Source of the DNA: Terriglobia bacterium
GTDB taxonomy: Bacteria > Acidobacteriota > Terriglobia > Bryobacterales > Bryobacteraceae
Direction: 5' to 3'
DNA: 36,578 nucleotides
Assembly: GCA_003175985.1 (NCBI GenBank)
Contig: PSRJ01000208.1
Span: forward strand, 1-36,578
Part shown: in pieces, positions 1 to 6,751 of the stretch
Layout: each line of letters begins with the position of its first letter
Position numbering within the stretch: position 1 is the first letter of the stretch
The notes under the pieces: model-generated
Databases searched by the model: none
Told to the model about the DNA's origin: nothing
The model's input: the letters and a program-made list of their open reading frames with translations, nothing else
Translations under genes and position numbers: made by a program

Positions 1-654
1 CGCGCCGCGCGCGGGGAGAGCGGCACGCTGCGGGTAGGCGCTCCGCCTTCGGTCATGCTTTCGGGATTGCCGGCCATCATCCGCAAATATCGCAGACTTT
101 ATCCCGGCGTCCGCTTCACCCTGCGGGAGCTTTCCACGAGCGCGATCGAGACGGCGCTCCGTTCCGAAGAGATCGACTTGGGGTTCTTGCGGGAGGCGGC
201 CCCGGCCGACCCGCTCACTTCGAAAGTTCTATTCGAAGAGCCAGTCTTGGCTGTGCTCCCCGCGTCGCATCGCCTGGCGCCGGCCGATAGGCTGACACTC
301 TCTTCTCTTCGAGACCAGCCATTCGTCTTTTTTCCGCGCTCACTCGGCCCCGCGTTCCATGACAAACTGATCTCCTTCTGCACCGCGGCGGGCTTCGTTC
401 CCAAGGTGGTGCAGGAGGCTACGCAATGGCAGAGCGTGGTTTCGCTGGTGGAAGCGGGAATGGGTGTTTCGCTGGCGCCCGGATGCGTCAAGCGCTTCCG
501 CTGGGCGGGTGTAGTCTACCGCCCCTTGAAAGGCCTGCGTACGGCTGTTTCCGTCTGCTGGCGCGCGGAGAATCCGGCGGCGCTGGCCCTCGCCTTTCTC
601 AAACTGTCGCAGGCCGAGTGGCGATCAACTCGAAGTTCGCGCTCCACGCCTTGA
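1..654 (+). CDS. LysR-family transcriptional regulator, C-terminal part (5' end outside window)
   Basis: The reading frame is open from the first base, so the gene is cut by the window edge; what remains is about 217 residues of the effector-binding domain. The opening stretch (SGTLRVGAPPSVMLSGLPAI) and the following R-x-YPGV-F-L-E segment are typical of the start of the LysR substrate-binding domain, and a second lobe follows with V-E-A-G-M-G-V-S-LAP near residue 150. The DNA-binding winged helix-turn-helix must lie upstream and is not visible. LysR regulators usually bind a small-molecule co-inducer and control a neighbouring, often divergent gene, so the target is probably outside the window to the left. 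The 3' end overlaps the convergent methyltransferase gene by 56 nt. The family call is firm; the ligand is unknown. Confidence 0.9.
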   Translation, partial: RAARGESGTLRVGAPPSVMLSGLPAIIRKYRRLYPGVRFTLRELSTSAIETALRSEEIDLGFLREAAPADPLTSKVLFEEPVLAVLPASHRLAPADRLTLSSLRDQPFVFFPRSLGPAFHDKLISFCTAAGFVPKVVQEATQWQSVVSLVEAGMGVSLAPGCVKRFRWAGVVYRPLKGLRTAVSVCWRAENPAALALAFLKLSQAEWRSTRSSRSTP

Positions 655-1366
655 GCAACGGAACGAGCACCAGAGCGTTATCCAGCGCGCGGCTGGCGCG
701 ATAACCAAGCTTCCAACCCGGCAGAAGGCCGGCCAGGGGCGTGGAAACGAAATCGAACCACTCGGTACGGGCAACATAACCGGCCCGCTGGAACAGGGCG
801 GTCGTGGGACCCGCCAGCAACTGCCGTTCATCCTCGGTCTGGTAGCGCTTCATCAATCGGGGAAAAAGGAGTTTCCCAACCACTCCTGCCAGCCGGCGCG
901 CGCTCGGCTCCAATCCATAGACGATACCGCCGGGCTGGAGGGCGCGGGCCAGTTCGGCGGGGGCGTTGGCGAGTTCCTTGTCACCCAGATGATGGAAGAA
1001 GAAGACGCCCAGTACGAGATCGAAGCGTCCCAGTGTGCCGAGGGCCTGCCGCCAGTCCCCGGAAACGAGATGAAGGTTATCGATCCGGGAATACCCGACA
1101 TCGGCGCGCGCTTGAGCGATGGCTTTGGGGGAGAGATCAACGCCGACGATTTCGCCCACATGCGGCGCCAGCAGGATTTCGGTATCGCCGATCCCGCATC
1201 CCAGGCTCAGTACTCGCGAGCGCGCACCGGCGCCGGTCTGGCGGAGAATTCGGGCAACCAGATAGCGGCGAAATGCGGCCACGGCTGGCTTGGCAAAGTG
1301 CTGCTGGGCGAAGCCGCTATAGAGTTCCTCGTAGTACGCCAGCTCGCGTTCCAGGGGAGTCGGCAT
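599..1366 (-). CDS. Class I SAM-dependent methyltransferase
   Basis: A 255-residue soluble protein with the Rossmann-type methyltransferase signature. Motif I is VLSLGCGIGDTE (around residues 50-61), followed by the acidic strand end EIVGVDLSPKAI that binds the SAM ribose, a motif II-like FDLVLGVFFFHHL and LQPGGIVYGLEPS. It resembles the Methyltransf_11/25 group acting on small molecules or lipids; the substrate cannot be told. The ATG at 1366 is used here, but an in-frame TTG at 1375 would add three residues and sit closer to the preceding gene; neither has a clear Shine-Dalgarno. The gene follows the RNase H-like gene with a very short gap and is probably co-transcribed with it. Confidence 0.85.
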   Translation of the reverse strand: MPTPLERELAYYEELYSGFAQQHFAKPAVAAFRRYLVARILRQTGAGARSRVLSLGCGIGDTEILLAPHVGEIVGVDLSPKAIAQARADVGYSRIDNLHLVSGDWRQALGTLGRFDLVLGVFFFHHLGDKELANAPAELARALQPGGIVYGLEPSARRLAGVVGKLLFPRLMKRYQTEDERQLLAGPTTALFQRAGYVARTEWFDFVSTPLAGLLPGWKLGYRASRALDNALVLVPLLKAWSANFELIATRPATV

Positions 1367-1378
1367 GAAAGGCAAGAT

Positions 1379-2638
1379 TCATGATCGCACGCTCAACCGC
1401 GCGATCCGCGCGGACAAGCGGGCTTCCCGCCGGCGCATTTGCGGACTCTCCTCGAGAGCGAGACCTTGGCGCGTCATTTCGAGCGCCTTGGGGAAGTCCC
1501 GGGAATGATGCTCAAAGTGCTTGGCCAGTTCCTCGAATGCGCGCGCCCGAAACGGGTTGCGGCACTCTGTGAGTTCGCGGAAGATGGCCAGGGCCTGGTC
1601 TGCTCTGCCGAGACGTTTTTCCATCAGGCCCGTTTCCCACAGGGCTGGAAACAGCAGAGCATCTGGTAATCCCAGGTTCACGGCTTGATGCAATAGGCGC
1701 AGCGCATCGTCGGGCCGCTCAGGCTTGAGCCAGCGCGCCAGCCCGATCAAGTCCGCGCCGTGGCGCAAGCCCGATTGCTCCGGCGAACGAAACGCCAACG
1801 GAACAATGGCGGTAAGACAGGCAAGCGAAAGAATGTCCATCGCATTGTGGTGAAAGATGGGCACGATACGGAGGGCCTGTTGTGTGCGCACGTAATCGAA
1901 GTAGTAATACGGAATCATGGCACCGGGCAGATCGCCCTGGCGCTCCACACCCAGGATCTGCTGCTCCAGATCCACGAGCCGGCAGCTATCGAGGCGCAAC
2001 TTCCAGAGGCGGCGCGCCCCAAACAGCAGGTCCAGATGTTCCAGACGTTCGAATGGGTGCCGCGCGCGCGCCATGCGAAAGCGTGTTTCGAGCAACGGCT
2101 GATCGTAAGCTTTGCCGTTGTAAGTGATGATCACTTCAAACTGTGCGAGATGCTCGGCGAGCCGTGCCAGCACCGAGGCCTCCTCGCCGTAATCGCGCAT
2201 GAAGAACTGCCGCAGGCGGAACCCCGCGGCTTCGATCGACCCGACACCGATCAGGAAGGCATATGTCCCGGTGCCGCCCGCCAAGCCGGTCGTTTCCGTA
2301 TCCAGGAACGCCCATTTGGAAGGAACAGAGCGCGCGATAGCGCCTCCGGAGAGCGCGTCGAGCAAGTCCTCGGGCAAATCCGCCAGATCGGAGATACCGA
2401 CACTGCCGTGGCGCCGATGCCGCTCCCAAAGCTTCTCGGCTTCGAAATGCTCGCCGTGCGAGGTGCGCACTACTTCGCCGCTCATCAGCTCTTCGATAAA
2501 CCGCCCGGGTCGCTGCGGGCGGACCGGCAAAGGCGCGGCATTTGGCCCGGCATACTTGAGATCGATTCGCGCGATGCGGCGCCGCAGAGCGGCGAGCTGT
2601 TCCTGTATCGGCCCCATACTTCGCCTTTTCTTTGCCAC
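1379..2638 (-). CDS. YprB-type RNase H-like (DEDDh) nuclease with C-terminal TPR-like repeats
   Basis: A 419-residue protein starting at GTG. The central part carries DEDD exonuclease signatures: FLDTETTG (D-x-E, near residue 112), then ITYNGKAYDQPLLETRFRMA with a conserved Asp, then FHHNAMDILSLACL with the terminal H-x(4)-D. This pattern matches the YprB RNase H-like domain, predicted to be a 3'-5' exonuclease. The last 120 residues are helical and repeat-like (LGRADQALAIFRELTE, FPKALEMTRQGLALEES), consistent with TPRs. The exact nucleic-acid substrate of this family is not established. It is divergent from the membrane protein at 2659, leaving almost no room between the two genes. Confidence 0.82.
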   Translation of the reverse strand: MAKKRRSMGPIQEQLAALRRRIARIDLKYAGPNAAPLPVRPQRPGRFIEELMSGEVVRTSHGEHFEAEKLWERHRRHGSVGISDLADLPEDLLDALSGGAIARSVPSKWAFLDTETTGLAGGTGTYAFLIGVGSIEAAGFRLRQFFMRDYGEEASVLARLAEHLAQFEVIITYNGKAYDQPLLETRFRMARARHPFERLEHLDLLFGARRLWKLRLDSCRLVDLEQQILGVERQGDLPGAMIPYYYFDYVRTQQALRIVPIFHHNAMDILSLACLTAIVPLAFRSPEQSGLRHGADLIGLARWLKPERPDDALRLLHQAVNLGLPDALLFPALWETGLMEKRLGRADQALAIFRELTECRNPFRARAFEELAKHFEHHSRDFPKALEMTRQGLALEESPQMRRREARLSARIARLSVRS

Positions 2639-2641
2639 TAC

Positions 2642-2647
2642 TATAAT
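2642..2647 (+). promoter_or_regulatory. Perfect -10 hexamer TATAAT
   Basis: A consensus TATAAT lies 11 nt upstream of the GTG at 2659. No good -35 is seen at 16-18 nt spacing, where the sequence is only TTC-rich. If it is used, transcription would begin near 2654, giving a leader of only a few bases for the membrane protein. Confidence 0.45.
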
Positions 2648-2658
2648 TGGTGGGAACC

Positions 2659-4059
2659 GTGCATTTCAAGGCGAAGTTGTTTTTTCCGGTCCTGTTCCTC
2701 GTGCTGCTGGCCGCGCGCCTGTGCCACGTGGGTATTCTATGGGCGGAAGAAGGTCTGCCCCTGGCGGCTGCCGGACAACTGCTTCACGGCAAGACGCTTT
2801 ACCGGGATATCTGGTTCGATAAGCCGCCGCTGGTGGCCGCGAGCTATCTGCTCTGGGGAGCGGAGCCCGGCTGGCCGCTGCGGCTCGCCGGAGCGGTTTA
2901 CGCGCTCCTGGCATGCTGGCTGGCGTATCGGCTGGCGCGAGAGATGTGGTCGCCGAAGGAAGGTTTCTGGGCGGCAGCACTTCTCGGGTTCTTTCTGATC
3001 TTTGACCTGCCCTCGTCCGTTACGCCGTTAGCTTCCGACCTCCTGGTGGTGGGGCCGCACTTGGCCGCGATATGGCTCGCGTGGCGGAAGGAAGCCCTAT
3101 GGAGCGGTGCGATGTCGGGGCTGGCATTCCTGATCGGCCCGAAGGCTCTCATTGTGGCAGTGGCGTGCGCGGTTTGGAACCCCTCAGGAATGCTGGCGAT
3201 GGCCGCGGGGTTCCTCGCGGTGAACGGTATGGCGGCGGCGTGGCTGGCAGCCGCGGGCGCGCTGCAAGCCTATTGGGAGCAGGTGTGGCAGTGGGGACGC
3301 CTGTATGCGAGCGCCCCGCTCTCCGACGAGCCATTGCGTAACGGGCTGCTGCGTACTGCCGGATGGGCGGGGTTTCATGGCGCGCTGGTGATTGGCGCGA
3401 TCTGGTTTTTTGTGAAGTCCAAGGAGCGATGGCGCTGGGCCGTTTGGCTCGGATTGTGCCTGGTGGGAGTGGCCGCGGGCTGGCGCTTCTTTCCGCGATA
3501 CTACTTCCTTCTGCTGGCGCCGCTTACCGTAGCCGCGGCGCGCGGGTGCGCCTTGCTCGGCCGCCGGTCTGTCATCGTCCTGGTGCTGCTTCTCGTTCCT
3601 CTGGCGCGCTTCGGACCGCGATATATTTTACTGGCTGCCGGCACAAGCGATTGGACGGATACCGCCATGGATCGGGACAGCCGCCAGGCAGCGGCAATCA
3701 CCAGGCAACTCGCGCGACCCGGCGACACCCTTTTCGTCTGGGGATTTCGTCCCGAGATGTATGTCTACGCCGAACTTCCGGCGGCCACGCGCTTTTTGGA
3801 TTCTCAGCCGCTGACGGGCGTGCCCGCGGACCGGCACCTGACACAATCGGAGCCGATCGAGACAGAAGCGCCCCCAGCCCGGCGCGCCGAGTTGGCGCGC
3901 TCGCATCCCACCTTCGTGATCGATGGCTTGGGATTGTATAACCCGCGGCTGGCGATTACTTCTTACGGCGACTTGCGCAATTGGCTCGGGGGCTATCGCG
4001 AGGTGGCGCGTTCGGGGCAGAGTATCATCTACCGGTCTACCGTGCCGAGCAGGGAGTAG
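2659..4059 (+). CDS. Multi-pass membrane protein, GT-C (family 39/ArnT-like) glycosyltransferase
   Basis: A 466-residue integral membrane protein with about ten hydrophobic segments. The N-terminus is a membrane helix followed by a loop with the acidic pair of WAEEG and then YRDIWFDKPPL, the layout seen in dolichyl-phosphate-mannose mannosyltransferase-like (GT39/PMT_2) proteins, in which acidic residues of the first periplasmic loop are catalytic. The C-terminal 130 residues are soluble, probably periplasmic. A polyprenyl-phosphate sugar donor is likely from the family; the acceptor is unknown. In-frame starts also exist at 2647 (TTG) and 2650 (GTG), but both lie at or inside the -10 element, so the GTG at 2659 is preferred. 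The 3' end overlaps the convergent gene by 23 nt. Confidence 0.7.
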   Translation: MHFKAKLFFPVLFLVLLAARLCHVGILWAEEGLPLAAAGQLLHGKTLYRDIWFDKPPLVAASYLLWGAEPGWPLRLAGAVYALLACWLAYRLAREMWSPKEGFWAAALLGFFLIFDLPSSVTPLASDLLVVGPHLAAIWLAWRKEALWSGAMSGLAFLIGPKALIVAVACAVWNPSGMLAMAAGFLAVNGMAAAWLAAAGALQAYWEQVWQWGRLYASAPLSDEPLRNGLLRTAGWAGFHGALVIGAIWFFVKSKERWRWAVWLGLCLVGVAAGWRFFPRYYFLLLAPLTVAAARGCALLGRRSVIVLVLLLVPLARFGPRYILLAAGTSDWTDTAMDRDSRQAAAITRQLARPGDTLFVWGFRPEMYVYAELPAATRFLDSQPLTGVPADRHLTQSEPIETEAPPARRAELARSHPTFVIDGLGLYNPRLAITSYGDLRNWLGGYREVARSGQSIIYRSTVPSRE

Positions 4060-4813
4060 GAGTCCACTTCGAACTGTCCGGCTCCTTCTTGAAATTCGTG
4101 CTGGTGACGAACGGTTCGGTGAGGTATTGCGGATCTTCCACGATCGTGGTCACTGCGAACCAAGTATCCCCATTGCGCTCCTTGGAAAGATCGAAATACT
4201 CCTTCAGAACCGCGTTGCCGCTATAGGGCGGGCCGTTCTTGCGCAAATAGCCCGGCCGCATCTGCGTCGTCACCACTTCCAGCGACCGGCCCTGGACGCC
4301 TTCCCGAGTAGCCCCCAGGCCGGCCTGCGGTGTGCCCGATCCGCGCACCGGCCGTTCCCAATTCGCCAGGGAATATCCCTGCCAGCCTGGTTTAGGCGGC
4401 TGAGGCGGTGTGCCATTGAAATGCAGCAGCCGCGTCTGGCTGCCGGCATCGGTTTCGATTTTGAGCGTATTGTCGTCTTCCCAGGTGATATGCAATCGAC
4501 CTGGGACCCGCATGATGGCCGCGGCGCCATAAGCCTTGCACTGTTCGCCCGCCGTCTCATCTTTCGCCGGATCCCACGCCAGGCCCAGTTTGCGGCCCTC
4601 CGCATTGAGCGGGATGCTGGCGAAATCGCCCTGGATGGGAGTGACCATACGCCAACGCCAATCTTCGGTCACTACCGAAACCCAATACCCGGTGAAATCG
4701 ACGGGCGCGGCCTGGCGCGGCGTCCGCACCGGCGCGATTCCCCGCCCGCCCGGCGGTTGGGCGTGTAGGCTGGCAGCAATGAACAACCCGGCGAGCGCCA
4801 TCCTCCCGTTCAT
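4037..4813 (-). CDS. Secreted protein of unknown function, paralogue of the protein at 5743-6645
   Basis: A 258-residue protein with a signal peptide (MNGRMALAGLFIAASLHAQ). Its mature part contains VDFTGYWVS, then a Q-C-K segment, RLHITWEDDN, and a C-terminal stretch with VVTTQMRPGYLRKNGPP, VTTIVEDPQYLTEPFV and S-x-NF. The same order of motifs appears in the protein encoded two genes upstream, so the two are related. The beta-rich look suggests a lipocalin-like or barrel fold, but this is not shown. The start overlaps the stop of the metallo-hydrolase gene in an ATGA arrangement, so the two are translationally coupled. Similar proteins are, to my knowledge, frequent in Acidobacteriota and have no assigned function. 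Confidence 0.8.
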   Translation of the reverse strand: MNGRMALAGLFIAASLHAQPPGGRGIAPVRTPRQAAPVDFTGYWVSVVTEDWRWRMVTPIQGDFASIPLNAEGRKLGLAWDPAKDETAGEQCKAYGAAAIMRVPGRLHITWEDDNTLKIETDAGSQTRLLHFNGTPPQPPKPGWQGYSLANWERPVRGSGTPQAGLGATREGVQGRSLEVVTTQMRPGYLRKNGPPYSGNAVLKEYFDLSKERNGDTWFAVTTIVEDPQYLTEPFVTSTNFKKEPDSSKWTPTPCSAR

Positions 4814-5733
4814 TTCCTGGCCTCGCTCAGGCTTTTGAAGACAGCCTCAATGAATTGATCCCGCGTCCACCGGCCTGGAACACCGGTGTATTCCGTCTCA
4901 TAGTCTCTCGCGGGCCGGGCCTCTTTGACCTGCTCCAGGGTCATCCCTTTGCGGATCAGATCCTGGACGCGATCGCGAACGATCGTGAGCATGTCACGGT
5001 ACTCGACGACATCCGATTCATCGCAGAGCCGCCCATGCCCCGGAATCACCAATGTGCCGCCATCCTGATACCGAGCCGGAACAGTCAGCTTGAGGATCGC
5101 GTTCAGCGCGTCGATGGTCCCCTGGACGCTGCCGCCGCGGGCCAGATCGATCACCGGCCAAGTCCCGGGGGTGAAGATGTCCCCCGTGCTGACGACGTCC
5201 GACTTGCGGAAAAACACGATGCTGTCGCCATCCGTGTGAGCCCGCGGCATGTGATAGATAACGACCGCCTCGCCATTGAAGAAGATGTCTTTTTGGGCCG
5301 TGCCGTACTCGTCATTCGGCCACATGCCCGCCGGAATTTCCGGCTGGTTCGGACCGGTTTGTGTCATGCGGTTCAGCACATTTTCGTGCGCGATGATGCG
5401 CGGGGTTTGTCCCGGCCCGGGGCCATAAGGCTTCGAAAGCGCCTCGTTGCCGCCGGTGTGATCGGGATGCACGTGGGTGTTGACCATCCAGATTATCGGG
5501 CGTTCGGTCAGCTTGCGGATCTCCGCCACAATCTTCGGCGCTAGTTCCGCGAATTGCGTGTCCACTACCAGGGCGCCATCTTTGCCGGCCTGAAGTGTCG
5601 TGTTCCCGCCCGCGCCCAGAAGCATAAACACGTTTCCCTGAACCGGCAGAACGTGAACTTCCGTGCCGGCGACGTTCTGACCCGACTGGGCGTAAAGCGA
5701 CGCCGCAAGGAGCAACGCTGGCAGGGTCTTCAT
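4810..5733 (-). CDS. Secreted metallo-beta-lactamase-fold hydrolase
   Basis: A 307-residue protein with a short signal peptide ending near AQSG. All zinc ligands of the metallo-beta-lactamase fold can be seen: H87-x-H89-x-D91-H92 in NTHVHPDHTGG, H166 in MPRAHTDGD, D185 in STGDIF and H233 in IPGHGR. This predicts a binuclear zinc hydrolase in the periplasm. The C-terminal helix contains EQVKEARPARDYETEY, a feature shared with secreted Solibacter-type MBL proteins. The substrate is unknown; nothing points specifically to beta-lactams. It lies 9 nt after the upstream paralogue and overlaps the downstream one by 4 nt, so the three genes form one operon. Confidence 0.88.
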   Translation of the reverse strand: MKTLPALLLAASLYAQSGQNVAGTEVHVLPVQGNVFMLLGAGGNTTLQAGKDGALVVDTQFAELAPKIVAEIRKLTERPIIWMVNTHVHPDHTGGNEALSKPYGPGPGQTPRIIAHENVLNRMTQTGPNQPEIPAGMWPNDEYGTAQKDIFFNGEAVVIYHMPRAHTDGDSIVFFRKSDVVSTGDIFTPGTWPVIDLARGGSVQGTIDALNAILKLTVPARYQDGGTLVIPGHGRLCDESDVVEYRDMLTIVRDRVQDLIRKGMTLEQVKEARPARDYETEYTGVPGRWTRDQFIEAVFKSLSEARK

Positions 5734-5742
5734 CGCCGGGCC

Positions 5743-6645
5743 TCAGCGCGAATCCACGTTGCAGTTGAATAGCGACGTGCAGTTACAGTAACGGGTGCAC
5801 TTCGCCGGCGGATTATAAGGCGTGATCTTGGACCTGTATTCCGGATACAGCGTTTCGGCGCCGCCGCGCGTGGCCTCGAAGGGCAAGCCGTACCAGTTGG
5901 CAAACTCACGCAGGTTGGTATTGGCCCCCGGCAGATGGTGCGGCACGGCGCCTTCCGGTTTGGGTACTTCCGCAGCGTATTCACAGCCGAAGATGCCGAT
6001 GTGCTGCCCCGGGTCGATATACCAATTGTCGCTGCGCACCAGCGGCTCGGTCAGAAACACGGGATCTTCGATAACGGTGGTGATGGTCAGGTAGTCGCCG
6101 TGTTTGGTCCAGTGCTCCGTCAAGATGGCTTTATCGCTGCGAGGCAGGCCGTTCCGCCGCAGATAGTTGGCCTTGAGATTCGTGGTCGTCACGGTCAGCA
6201 TGTTGCCTTCCCACACTGCCGTGGAGAAACCTTGAAAGGTGTGCAGGGCGTAGTCGGGCGGATGCGGCCGGTCATCCAGGTAAATGGTGCGCTCGCTATC
6301 CCAGGCCAGAAAATGCAAATGAAAGGCCGTGGTGCGCTGGGTTGCCGGATCGATATCGCGCCAGATGCGCAGTTGACCCAGGCCACGCAGGGCATAGTCG
6401 GCGCCATGCGGTCGGCACTGATACTCCTGCACGACCGAAATCCGGTCCGCATCGTAGCTGTCGGCCCGCATGCGCGCGGCGTCATTGATAGGGAATTCGG
6501 TGTAATCGCCCAGTTCCGGCCCCGGTCCGCGCTCCGGCCCATCCTCATGGTAGAGGGGCGCCCACTCGCCGGTGAAATCGACCTGCGCGTTGGCGGCCGC
6601 GACCGTCAGGGCCGCCAGAAGGCAGAAAAATGACACGAACTTCAT
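5743..6645 (-). CDS. Secreted protein of unknown function with Cys-rich tail, paralogue of the protein at 4037-4813
   Basis: A 300-residue protein with a clear signal peptide (MKFVSFFCLLAALTVAAANA) and mature start QVDFTGEW. It shares with the downstream paralogue the DFTG-W opening, a Q-C-R segment, LTVTTTNLKANYLRRNG, ITTVIEDPVFLTEPLV and S-x-NW. It differs by a longer C-terminus that ends in a cysteine-rich tail, C-x3-C-x-C-x6-C. The ATG at 6645 is chosen because the signal peptide begins there; the reading frame stays open further upstream without coding character. It is the first gene of the three-gene minus-strand operon and is divergent from the PBP1B gene. Function unknown. Confidence 0.78.
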   Translation of the reverse strand: MKFVSFFCLLAALTVAAANAQVDFTGEWAPLYHEDGPERGPGPELGDYTEFPINDAARMRADSYDADRISVVQEYQCRPHGADYALRGLGQLRIWRDIDPATQRTTAFHLHFLAWDSERTIYLDDRPHPPDYALHTFQGFSTAVWEGNMLTVTTTNLKANYLRRNGLPRSDKAILTEHWTKHGDYLTITTVIEDPVFLTEPLVRSDNWYIDPGQHIGIFGCEYAAEVPKPEGAVPHHLPGANTNLREFANWYGLPFEATRGGAETLYPEYRSKITPYNPPAKCTRYCNCTSLFNCNVDSR

Positions 6646-6751
6646 CGAGGATGAAGATAGCACAAACCGGTACAGGGGGCAGGTTGGGCGGCGGGACGCA
6701 AGCGCCCCCATGCCTCCCCGTGGGAAAATAGGGAAGGTGTCCAAAAAGGAA

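Noticed and set aside
599..654. Frameshift or misassembly at the LysR/methyltransferase junction
   Set aside because: Both genes keep intact family C-termini; a 56-nt convergent overlap fits the general compactness here.
1760..2998. 412-residue plus-strand frame across the nuclease and membrane-protein start
   Set aside because: No recognisable domain; it crosses two genes with clear family motifs.
4810..5733. Antibiotic-resistance beta-lactamase
   Set aside because: The fold and zinc ligands are present, but sequence and context do not single out beta-lactam substrates; the superfamily is very broad.
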